Made by a program: the position numbers and the translations under genes
Shown: piece by piece, positions 7,518 to 14,087 of the stretch
How the letters are laid out: the number at the start of each line of letters is the position of its first letter
Numbering within the stretch: position 1 is the first letter of the stretch
Notes under the pieces: model-generated
Database searches by the model: none
Told to the model about the DNA's origin: nothing
Seen by the model: the letters and a program-made list of their open reading frames with translations, nothing else
Source of the DNA: Bacteroidia bacterium
GTDB lineage: Bacteria; Bacteroidota; Bacteroidia; AKYH767-A; OLB10
Direction: 5' to 3'
Length of the DNA: 14,181 nt
Assembly: GCA_025450095.1 (NCBI GenBank)
Contig: JANWID010000037.1
Coordinates: forward strand, 1-14,181

Positions 7518-7640
7518 ATGTAACGAATGTAACGAATTTACGAATCGGCTGCGCCGTACGAATCTACGCATTACGAATAGTGATTTATTCGTAATGCGTA
7601 GATTCGTATCCCATTCGTAAATTCGTTACATCCGTTACAT
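7518..7640. repeat. 123-base imperfect palindrome between cyclase and ATPase genes
   Basis: The arms are 7518-7579 and 7586-7640 around a 6-base loop (GTGATT). The inner stem is 23 perfect pairs (7557-7579 with 7586-7608). The outer stem is 28 positions (7518-7545 with 7613-7640) with one mismatch (7526/7632), which is a G-U pair in minus-strand RNA. The two stems are separated by an asymmetric bulge: 11 bases on the left (CGGCTGCGCCG, itself a 4-pair mini-hairpin with loop TGC) and 4 on the right (TCCC). The outer arm contains a tandem GTAACGAAT x2 followed by TTACGAAT. The right arm encodes the last 17 residues of the cyclase and its stop codon lies at the loop edge. No T-tract is present, so it is not a standard terminator. 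Such AT-rich TACGAAT palindromes recall dispersed repeats of Bacteroidota genomes, an impression I cannot verify here. Confidence 0.92.
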
Positions 7641-9573
7641 AATACATTTCGGTACATCCTTTTCCCTTTACCATTAATTCACCCCTATGACGGAATTGAA
7701 ATTGCGGATCGTTTTTGATTTGCTCGTAAGTAGTTTTTGATATATTTACTTTCCCGGGTTCTGCGGCATTTTCCATCCGGGAAGCAACATTTACGGTGTC
7801 GCCGTAAATGTCGTACTGAAATTTTTTCTTTCCCACAATTCCAGCAACGACGGTCCCGGTATGAATGCCTGCGCGGATTTCAAATGAGAATTTGCCTTCC
7901 GATTCTTTTTGTTTCCTGCGTTGTTCCATAAACGCTGTCATCTCTATTGCTGCAAGTACCGTGTTTTTCGCTGTATCATCTCCAGCCACCGGAAGTCCGC
8001 CAACAACCATATATGCATCTCCAATTGTTTTTATTTTTTCCAGGTGGTACAATTCAGTAATCGCGTCAAAGTCCATGAAGCATGCATTGAGTTCCGAAAT
8101 CAGCTCTTCGGGTGACAACCTGGAAGATTGTTGTGTAAAATCTTTAAAATCTGTAAACAGTATCGTAACGTTTTCAAATTTCCGGGGTGTGGCCCTTCCA
8201 TTTTCTTTCAGCTCTTTGGCAATATCGCCAGGCAGAATGTTGAGAAGCAGATTATCGGAGCGTTCTTTTTCCCTCGAAATTTCCGTTCGGGATTTTCGGA
8301 TGTATCTTATCCTGTTAAACAAAGAAACTGCTCCTATAAGCAAAAGCAGCGTTGCCACTATAAAAATGTTGCGTGTTTGATTTTTCTTACGAATGGTTTC
8401 CGCATGCGCGCGTTGAATTCTGCCTTGTTCGTCGGCCCTTGCAACACTGTCTGCAAATACTTGCCTGGTAAATTCCATATGCTGCAGCGCTTCGAGTGTT
8501 TCCGCATCTTTAATGCTGTCGGCGATCACATGCATTTGTTCATGAAATTCCAAAGCAAGCTGGCGGTTACCAAGTGCTTTATAGTTTTTATACAGGCAAT
8601 TGCATGCAGATTCCTGGTGACTGAGCGATCCTACCTGTGTTGCAGCATCAAGTCCTTTCCTGCAATAAGCTACTGCATCTGCATGACGTTTTAGAACATC
8701 ATATGCTGTTCCTATATTTATATACGTAAGGGCTATACTTCTCTTGTCACCAATATCCTCACTGATGGCAAGACTTTTCTTATAATGTTCCAGTGCTTTA
8801 TTGGGTTCACCATTTTCCTGTAGCAACTGACCTAAATTATTCAAGCCAACTGCAACATCCCGCCGATCTCCCAATGCTTCACTTATTTCCATGCTTCGGT
8901 GGTAATACGTGTACGCGCTGTCGGTTAAATTTTTCGATTTATAAATAAGGCCCATGTTGTTTAATGAACTGGCCTCGCCTCTGCGGTCATTCCGCTCCCT
9001 GCTTAGTGCCAGGCTTCGTGTAAAAAAATCCAACGCGTTGTCGTACTTTTCCTGTTCGCTATACACGATGCCGATATTGTTCAGTGATTTTGAAATTCCT
9101 TCGGGGTCTTTTATAGTTTCCCTGATCTTCAGGCTTTGCATATAATATTGTATTGCGCGCGCATACTCACCTTCATAATAATAGATGATGCCAATACTAT
9201 GCAGACTATTTGCCTGGTTTTTTCCATTACCGGTTCTGTTACTGATTGCAAGACTTGCATGAAAACATTTAAAAGCGCTGAAATAATCACCTCGTATGAT
9301 CCAGGAATTCCCCTGCAGGTTCAGGGCGCGTGCAACCCAATCGGGCTGATCCTTTTTCAACGCTTCATCATGAAGCATGTCTGCAAAGAAAAAAGCACTA
9401 TCGGGCTGACTGTATAAATAACCTTCCCAGGAATAATCGAATAATGCACTGAACCGGGCCGAGTCGGAAACGGATTCATTTTTCCATACACCCCACAGAG
9501 AATCCAGGTTCCGGGCTGGTAAGTTGAGCGTGCTTATGCCGATCAGGAATATTAAAACCGTTTGCCTTCTCAT
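7585..9573 (-). CDS. TPR-containing membrane adenylate cyclase (class III)
   Basis: A 662-residue signalling enzyme predicted to make cAMP from ATP. The chosen start, 9573, gives MRRQTVLIFLIGISTLNLPA, a signal peptide or signal anchor; a frame-open ATG at 9639 lies in repeat DNA and adds an uncharacteristic 22 residues. Then come about seven TPRs (residues 80-355, with motifs such as SLNNIGIVY and ALEHYKKSLAI), a short coiled coil (355-400), a membrane helix (403-422) and the catalytic domain (470-645). Metal-binding Asp are D475 in FTDFKDF and D519 in TIGDAY. The Lys of EKIKTIGD and D588 of YDIYGD are the pair that select adenine over guanine. N595 and R599 of NVASRM are the transition-state residues. 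A full active site is therefore visible. The tail VTDVTNLRMGYESTHYE is encoded by the adjoining palindrome. Confidence 0.93.
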   Translation of the reverse strand: MRRQTVLIFLIGISTLNLPARNLDSLWGVWKNESVSDSARFSALFDYSWEGYLYSQPDSAFFFADMLHDEALKKDQPDWVARALNLQGNSWIIRGDYFSAFKCFHASLAISNRTGNGKNQANSLHSIGIIYYYEGEYARAIQYYMQSLKIRETIKDPEGISKSLNNIGIVYSEQEKYDNALDFFTRSLALSRERNDRRGEASSLNNMGLIYKSKNLTDSAYTYYHRSMEISEALGDRRDVAVGLNNLGQLLQENGEPNKALEHYKKSLAISEDIGDKRSIALTYINIGTAYDVLKRHADAVAYCRKGLDAATQVGSLSHQESACNCLYKNYKALGNRQLALEFHEQMHVIADSIKDAETLEALQHMEFTRQVFADSVARADEQGRIQRAHAETIRKKNQTRNIFIVATLLLLIGAVSLFNRIRYIRKSRTEISREKERSDNLLLNILPGDIAKELKENGRATPRKFENVTILFTDFKDFTQQSSRLSPEELISELNACFMDFDAITELYHLEKIKTIGDAYMVVGGLPVAGDDTAKNTVLAAIEMTAFMEQRRKQKESEGKFSFEIRAGIHTGTVVAGIVGKKKFQYDIYGDTVNVASRMENAAEPGKVNISKTTYEQIKNDPQFQFRHRGELMVKGKGCTEMYYVTDVTNLRMGYESTHYE

Positions 9574-9625
9574 AAATTTAAATCCGTTTCCGCCCTGACA
9601 AAGTTCCCCGCCTGGGTCAAACAGG

Positions 9626-9694
9626 TGTAATCCGTACATCCGATTCCGTCACGATCAGCATCCCTGCCTGCCTGCCGGCAGTTGTAATCCATAC
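9626..9694. repeat. Dispersed repeat, copy C (complement of GTAYGGATTACA), two units
   Basis: On the minus strand, 9648-9626 matches 1462-1484 at 21 of 23 bases, including the shared 15-base string CGGAATCGGATGTAC. A second unit, GTATGGATTACA (complement of 9683-9694), differs from GTACGGATTACA (complement of 9626-9637) at one base. A GC-rich palindrome (9663-9681) sits between the two units. The element lies 53 bases upstream of the cyclase start and would be in its leader or promoter region. It also contains the rejected upstream ATG at 9639. Confidence 0.65.
9663..9681. repeat. CCTG tandem plus CTGCCGGCAG palindrome
   Basis: Three tandem CCTG units (9663-9674) run into a perfect 10-base palindrome CTGCCGGCAG (9672-9681). 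It is markedly GC-rich in an AT-rich intergenic region. From memory, CCTGCCTGCCGGCAGG-type palindromes are dispersed repeats in several environmental bacterial genomes and give spurious 'PAGRQG' peptides when translated. Here one flank (the rightward CAGG copies) is missing, so this looks like a partial copy. Confidence 0.5.
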
Positions 9695-9957
9695 CTAACG
9701 AGATTAGCATTTAAAAATACTGCTTTTGCCATTAAAAAACATCTGTTCGCCCAACCACGATAAAAAATCGAGCTTGAATTCATTTCTCTTATGGAAAAAT
9801 TACTGCAGTATTTTGGAGTAGATGAATTATTACACAGTCGTTGAATTGTTAATAACATTGTATTTGCTTCTTCAATTACTGTTTAAAATCCATTCCGTTT
9901 TTTATAGGAATCATTACTTTCGCTGCTTACTTTTCTGTCGTTTAAATATCATCACGC
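9695..9957. other. AT-rich intergenic region between divergent genes
   Basis: This part of the 384-base space between the cyclase (minus) and the small plus-strand gene at 9958 holds no supported gene. It should contain promoters for both directions. Near-matches to TAnnTTTG occur (for example TGTATTTG at 9859-9866 and TACTTTTC at 9929-9936), but none is exact with a correctly spaced TTG, so no promoter is called. No RNA-gene structure was recognised. Confidence 0.4.
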
Positions 9958-10215
9958 ATGACTCCTTCTTCCAGAAACCCACATGAAATTCCGGCGGGAA
10001 TTTCGGAATACATCAAGCAAAATTTCCAGGACGATTACCTGACCCAAATCCGGGAGGTGCATGTGAAAAATGGTGAAATTTATTTTTTTGTTGATGTTAG
10101 TCACGATGACAACCTGTATCATCTAAAGTTCAATTCAAAAGGCGTTCTTGTTCAGCAGGAGCTGGAGTATCTTCCCGAATTTCCGGATGAAGATGATATT
10201 GATAAGGATGTCTGA
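9958..10215 (+). CDS. Small acidic protein, possibly PepSY-like
   Basis: An 85-residue protein with no signal peptide or membrane helix. The order is a helix (IPAGISEYIKQNF), then strands (YLTQIREVHVKNGEIYFFVDVS, NLYHLKFNSKGVLVQQE), then a very acidic tail (PEFPDEDDIDKDV). The pattern 'IP..I..YI..NF.......I.EV....G..Y.V.......Y.L.F...G' resembles half of a PepSY-like (BT_2363-type) domain, but those are normally exported, so the match is tentative. It is encoded alone on the plus strand, divergent from the cyclase and convergent with the T9SS-exported protein, whose gene ends 20 bases away. Coding is supported by the codon pattern and by its fit between the two neighbours. Confidence 0.6.
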   Translation: MTPSSRNPHEIPAGISEYIKQNFQDDYLTQIREVHVKNGEIYFFVDVSHDDNLYHLKFNSKGVLVQQELEYLPEFPDEDDIDKDV

Positions 10216-10235
10216 AATTTTTTTGACACCGCCTT

Positions 10236-11150
10236 TCAATAAATAATAATCTTTTTGAAAAAAAATTCCTTTTCTGTGCTTTCGAGGCAAATTAAATAAG
10301 CTCCCTTTCTTATACCATTCATCATTACCTGCTCACCGGGATCAGGAACTTCTAAAACTTTTCTCCCTGTTAAATCATACGCCGTTAATCGTTCTGCATA
10401 TTCCTGGCTTCCTACAGGATAACGGATCTCCAGCAAACCGTTGCTGTAATATACATTAGGTTGAACCGTTGCTTCCAGCTGTTGCAACGATGTTGTGCTG
10501 TCGGCAATAACAGAAACATCATCTATAAAATAATAGGCTCCGAATGATCCGCTCGTTCCTGGTTGTGTTATGGTTGTAGTGGTGTCGTCGTGAAAATTAC
10601 CAATCGTGATATAAAGTTCTCCGCCGGTGGCGAGATATGGCCCGTTAACACGCTTCCAGTTAACAGTATCATTCAACGCTCCACTTATATTTTCTACCTG
10701 TGGAATAACGTTTATATGCAAGGCGTTGGTAAAAAATCCGGGCGCTGTCGTGCTGATGTATGCTCCCAGTTCTTCAATCGCCTGAATATATCCATTGTTA
10801 AGACTTACATAAAATTCCACATCATAAATAGTTCCCGCAACTAATGGCGAGTTAAATGTACCAGTGATATATTCGCGATACTCCGTTCCATAATTGTAAC
10901 CAATAATCCCGGAGTAGCCTTCCCCGGTTCTTGGCGATTGAACAGTAGGCTGAATGCCCGGACAATTGAAATTATAATAATCGGAACTACCAACGGTTGG
11001 CTTATCCCAGTTTGCGATATAATTACTTCCATATTGGCCAAACCCCGGACAAGTGATGAATACGTCGAAGCTCGGGTTTATTACCAGGTTCTGGGCAATG
11101 GTTATGCTCGAAATAAAAAACAAGACAGCAAGCAGCGGAAACTTTTTCAT
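10236..11150 (-). CDS. Secreted protein with C-terminal type IX secretion sorting domain
   Basis: A 304-residue protein. Residues 1-20 are a signal peptide (MKKFPLLAVLFFISSITIAQ, cleavage near A19|Q20). The mature start NLVINPSFDVFITCPG is the opening of a beta-sandwich module common in Bacteroidota surface proteins ('N.V.NPSFE...CP'), with Cys34 and Cys63 as a possible disulfide. The middle (80-215) is beta-rich and ends with the jelly-roll-like YYFIDDVSVIAD. The last 75 residues form a type A sorting domain: LEIRYPV, LTAYDLTGRKVLEV, GIRKGAYLICLE, FFFKKIIIY. Such proteins are exported by the SecYEG and type IX systems and anchored on the cell surface or released. No catalytic motif is seen, so an adhesive or binding role is only a guess. 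It has its own good promoter. Confidence 0.9.
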   Translation of the reverse strand: MKKFPLLAVLFFISSITIAQNLVINPSFDVFITCPGFGQYGSNYIANWDKPTVGSSDYYNFNCPGIQPTVQSPRTGEGYSGIIGYNYGTEYREYITGTFNSPLVAGTIYDVEFYVSLNNGYIQAIEELGAYISTTAPGFFTNALHINVIPQVENISGALNDTVNWKRVNGPYLATGGELYITIGNFHDDTTTTITQPGTSGSFGAYYFIDDVSVIADSTTSLQQLEATVQPNVYYSNGLLEIRYPVGSQEYAERLTAYDLTGRKVLEVPDPGEQVMMNGIRKGAYLICLESTEKEFFFKKIIIY

Positions 11151-11169
11151 AGCTAATTACATTATAAAT

Positions 11170-11200
11170 CAAATTTACAATTTTATGCGATGCCCTCCAA
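11170..11200 (-). promoter_or_regulatory. Bacteroidota-type promoter of the T9SS-exported protein
   Basis: Read on the minus strand, TTG (11200-11198) is followed after 20 bases by TAAATTTG (11177-11170), an exact TAnnTTTG -7 box with near-ideal spacing from -33. The predicted transcript start is about 11163-11166, leaving a leader of roughly 13-16 bases before the ATG at 11150. This is the best promoter in the window. Confidence 0.6.
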
Positions 11201-11330
11201 GCACTCTTTTTCCCCGCGCTTCGATTCCTCTTACAAGAAAAGAAACCAGGTTTTAAATTACCCAGGAATTGCTCTCATTCCTTTCTGTAAATACTTGTTT
11301 GATTTTTTGTGGCGCAAAGGGCGACCTATT

Positions 11331-11349
11331 ACTCCCAGGGCTTCGCCTA
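11331..11349 (-). repeat. Short TTCG-hairpin-like repeat starting at the barrel gene stop
   Basis: The plus sequence ACTCCCAGGGCTTCGCCTA carries an imperfect AGGC/GCCT-type stem around TTCG. On the minus strand it begins at the stop codon of the barrel gene (TAG at 11349-11347) and reads TAGGCGAAGCCCTGGGAGT. A complementary GGCGA lies at 11320-11324. No T-tract follows in the direction of the barrel transcript, so it is not a clear terminator. I recall CCCAGGGCTTCGCCCTGGG-like sequences as recurrent in Bacteroidota, but cannot confirm this. Confidence 0.35.
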
Positions 11350-12021
11350 CTCTTCATTACCAAAATAATGTGAAAAGCCAATCAATAACATAGTTGACAT
11401 GGTTTTGGTTTGATCTCCGTTTTCGTAATTGTTGATATCGGTAAAGCCCATGTAATTTCTTACTTCTAAAGATATATTAAACATGTCCTTAATTGTAAAC
11501 ATGGCGCCAAGTCCCAGTGCGGAACCCATATCAAAATCAGTATAGCGATCGGTAAGATCTATGCTGTTGCCCCCTTCTATATCAACATCCCTCACTTTCG
11601 TTTCTTCTTTCGTCAGATAAGCTCCAAAAACACCAAGATTACCAAACACACTAAAGTCATCCATGGTGATTGTTGCACGAAACATAAAAGGCAATGATAA
11701 ATATTCAAAATTGTAATCTAAATCGCCTACTCCAATTTCATTCCCTGCGTTATCGGAAAAAGTAATATCCTTTTCGGTGGCACCTTTTAGGTCGTATGAA
11801 ATACCTGATCGCAAAGAAAGCATTTCTGAAAAGCTGTATTGGGCAGTTAAGCCTACGGCAAACCCAGTAGTTGAATGTAAGTCCGATACACCATCACCAT
11901 ATAGTGTTCTTATTCCAGGTCCGCCTTCAATACCTAATGAAAACCCTTTTCGTTGTGCTGAAACATTTATTGACTGAAAAACTGCGGAAAGTATCAGAAT
12001 TAATAATATACCCTTTTTCAT
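11347..12021 (-). CDS. Outer-membrane beta-barrel protein, PorT/OmpB-like
   Basis: A 224-residue protein beginning with a signal peptide (MKKGILLILILSAVFQSINVSA, cleavage near residue 22) followed by FSLGIEGGPGIRTL. Alternating hydrophobic strands continue to the end: VGLTAQYSFSEMLSLRSGISYDLKG, YLSLPFMFRATI, VFGNLGVFGAYL, ALGLGAMFTI, ISLEVRNYMGF. It ends with MLLIGFSHYFGNEE, where a strand finishing in an aromatic residue is typical of barrels. The 'YLSLPFMFRA' segment is the hallmark of the Bacteroidota outer-membrane beta-barrel family (PF13568). It probably forms an eight-strand barrel; the function is unknown. It begins only 8 bases after the stop of the peptidase gene and is presumably translated from the same mRNA. 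Confidence 0.9.
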   Translation of the reverse strand: MKKGILLILILSAVFQSINVSAQRKGFSLGIEGGPGIRTLYGDGVSDLHSTTGFAVGLTAQYSFSEMLSLRSGISYDLKGATEKDITFSDNAGNEIGVGDLDYNFEYLSLPFMFRATITMDDFSVFGNLGVFGAYLTKEETKVRDVDIEGGNSIDLTDRYTDFDMGSALGLGAMFTIKDMFNISLEVRNYMGFTDINNYENGDQTKTMSTMLLIGFSHYFGNEE

Positions 12022-12029
12022 TTTATGAA

Positions 12030-13607
12030 TTATTTAGATTCATTTTTAATGTCAATTGTAATCCGTTCCGGGCGATTGGAAAGTTCCCAGGCGGTATTAA
12101 AAACCAGTTTCGCTACAGCAGCGGTTTTTTCAAAATCTATTTTGTCGATGGTATCTGTTGGTTTATGATAATCGGCATGCAGGCCCGTAAAATAAAAGAT
12201 AACCGGAATATTTTTTTTTGCGAAATTATAATGATCGGAACGGTAATATAATTTTAACGGCTCTTTATCTACATTGTAGCGGTAATCCAGGTCCAGGTTG
12301 CAACAGAACCTGTTGGCTGTTTCATTTACCTGGTGCAAGCCGGTGCTGAGTTTATCGGAACCTATTATATATGTATAGCGGTCTGTTGATCGGGTAATAG
12401 TATCCACCCGCCCGATCATATCAACATTGAGATCGGCAACAGTATTTTTCAGAGGAAACACAGGGTGGGTGGTATAATACTTCGAACCCAGGAGTCCCTT
12501 TTCTTCCCCTGTGAAAAAAATAAACAAAATACTTCTCGCCGGACCGTGTCCTTCCTTCTTTGCGACAGCGAATGCATTTGCCATAGCCAGCAAAGAGGAA
12601 CTTCCGGATCCGTCGTCATCAGCACCATAATAAATTTTATCGTCGTGCTTTCCAAGGTGATCCAGGTGAGCAGATATTACGACTACTTCATCTTTGTGTT
12701 CATCACCTTCAATAAATCCCAACACATTATGGCACCGGGTTTTTTTAGGAATATAAGTAAAAGAGATTTTTAGTTTTAAGGTGAGTGAAACGGGTTTGCC
12801 GGTTTTTGCAATCTCCTTTTCATATTCTTTCATGGAATGCTTCGCCTGTGAAAGTATATGATTTGCCTTTTTAGTAGTTATATAAATTACCGGCACTTCC
12901 GGTTCCTTATCCATGCTATCCAGATTCAATCGTCCGAGTTCCATTCTCCTATTGTATTTCTCCAAAGAATTTTTGTAATCACCGTGCACCATGATGATCA
13001 TACGAGCTTTATTTTTGATTGCGAGCTGAATTTTCCGGGCACGGTCATTTTGCCAGGAGCTTTTTTCAGAGGAGTGCGTCAGCAATGAATTACCTTTTTT
13101 ATCAACAGGCTCTCCGTCGAGAAGCATCACAATTTTTCCATTTAGATTGGTATTTGCAAAGTCATTCCATCCGAAAACGGAATCATTAATACCATAACCG
13201 GCGATAATAACCTGGTTATCCTCTACGGAAAACTGTGTGGTGATCTCGGAAATAAAATATTCCGATCCGGGGAGCCAGGTGGTGGAGCCGATGGTAATGG
13301 AATGTGCCGACTTGCTGTTGCTAACAAGAGGTATCGGTTGAAAATATCCTTCAGGTGCTACGGCTTTTAATCCTGATAATTGTAACTGATCAGCAACATA
13401 ACGTTTTGCTTTTTCCATTCCCGGTTGCGCCGTTTCTCGTCCTTCGAGAGAGTCGGACGCAAGCACTGTAAGATATTTTTGAATTGTTGAACCGGTAATC
13501 AGGTTACTATAATATAGTGCGGTTGAATCCTGCGAAAATGAAATTGAAATTGAAAAAAAACAGAGTTGAATGACGGCAGCGAAAAATATTTTACGCATAA
13601 TTCTCAT
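12030..13607 (-). CDS. M28-family zinc metallopeptidase with signal peptide
   Basis: A 525-residue exported peptidase, probably an aminopeptidase that takes residues from peptide N-termini in the periplasm or outside. It has a signal peptide at 1-26 (ending ISFSQ), an N-terminal region with 'LASDSLEGRETAQPG' (49-63) and a PA-like insert (about 130-250). The catalytic domain starts near 293 with HNVLGFIEG. The two-zinc site is visible: H314 in SAHLDHLG, D331 in ADDDGSG, catalytic E368 and ligand E369 in TGEEKG, D396 in NVDMIGR and H481 in DYHKP. All expected residues are present. The ATG at 13607 is used; an ATG three codons later (13598) also gives a good signal peptide. It starts 36 bases after rpiB and ends 8 bases before the barrel gene, so the three are likely one operon. 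Confidence 0.93.
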   Translation of the reverse strand: MRIMRKIFFAAVIQLCFFSISISFSQDSTALYYSNLITGSTIQKYLTVLASDSLEGRETAQPGMEKAKRYVADQLQLSGLKAVAPEGYFQPIPLVSNSKSAHSITIGSTTWLPGSEYFISEITTQFSVEDNQVIIAGYGINDSVFGWNDFANTNLNGKIVMLLDGEPVDKKGNSLLTHSSEKSSWQNDRARKIQLAIKNKARMIIMVHGDYKNSLEKYNRRMELGRLNLDSMDKEPEVPVIYITTKKANHILSQAKHSMKEYEKEIAKTGKPVSLTLKLKISFTYIPKKTRCHNVLGFIEGDEHKDEVVVISAHLDHLGKHDDKIYYGADDDGSGSSSLLAMANAFAVAKKEGHGPARSILFIFFTGEEKGLLGSKYYTTHPVFPLKNTVADLNVDMIGRVDTITRSTDRYTYIIGSDKLSTGLHQVNETANRFCCNLDLDYRYNVDKEPLKLYYRSDHYNFAKKNIPVIFYFTGLHADYHKPTDTIDKIDFEKTAAVAKLVFNTAWELSNRPERITIDIKNESK

Positions 13608-13643
13608 ACGCCCTGCTGCTGTCTTTTTATGTTTCGTGCTTAA

Positions 13644-14087
13644 TTATATTTCTATTTTTTCGGCCCTGCGGGCATGTCGCCCTCCTTCAAATTCTGTATT
13701 AAGAAAAGTCTCTGTCATTTCAATCATTTCTTCCTGCGAAACAAAGCGAGACGGAAGACACAAAATATTAGCGTTGTTATGTTGACGGGCCAATGCGGCG
13801 AGTTCTTTGGTCCAGCACAATGCGGCACGAACATTTTTATGGCGGTTTGCTGTTATGCATACGCCGTTACCGCTTCCACAAATCAATATTCCTGCATCAC
13901 ATTTCCCGTCTCCGACCAGTGTGGCAACCTGGTGGGCAAAGTCCGGGTAGTCTACGGAATCACTACTATATGTTCCCACATCGTTTAAACGAATTTCCGG
14001 GGCTTCCTTTTCCAGAAATTTCCGGATATTTTCCTTGGCCTCGAATCCTGCATGATCTGCCCCCAGGGCTAATGTTTTTATCGACAT
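13644..14087 (-). CDS. rpiB: Ribose-5-phosphate isomerase B
   Basis: Interconverts ribose 5-phosphate and ribulose 5-phosphate in the pentose phosphate pathway, in the cytoplasm. The 147-residue protein starts MSIKTLALGADHAGFEAKE at 14087; an earlier in-frame ATG (14117) adds ten residues not typical of the family. Family signatures are GADHAG (9-14), DYPDFA (46-51), the catalytic Cys70 in ILICGSGNGVCITANRHKNVRAALC (phosphate-binding GSGNG at 71-75), His103 in ARQHNNANIL and the C-terminal GGRHARR (135-141). It is the first gene of a probable rpiB-peptidase-barrel operon. Some RpiB proteins act on allose or galactose phosphates, but CGSGNG and the overall match favour the ribose enzyme. The 94 bases upstream contain a 10-base palindrome GTAAATTTAC (14143-14152) and no exact promoter box. 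Confidence 0.94.
   Translation of the reverse strand: MSIKTLALGADHAGFEAKENIRKFLEKEAPEIRLNDVGTYSSDSVDYPDFAHQVATLVGDGKCDAGILICGSGNGVCITANRHKNVRAALCWTKELAALARQHNNANILCLPSRFVSQEEMIEMTETFLNTEFEGGRHARRAEKIEI

Noticed and set aside
7518..7640. Palindrome considered as an integron attC site or Rho-independent terminator
   Set aside because: The ends (ATGTAAC / GTTACAT) do not fit the attC RYYYAAC / GTTRRRY boxes and no integrase is nearby; no T-tract follows the stem in either direction.
7865..8694. Long plus-strand frames (171 and 188 residues) opposite the cyclase gene
   Set aside because: They are antisense shadows of a gene with intact catalytic residues and TPR periodicity.
9655..9858. 67-residue minus-strand reading frame ending LPAGRQGC
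   Set aside because: Its C-terminal part is the translation of the CCTG/CCGGCAG repeat and the rest has no recognisable protein character; it lies in the cyclase upstream region.
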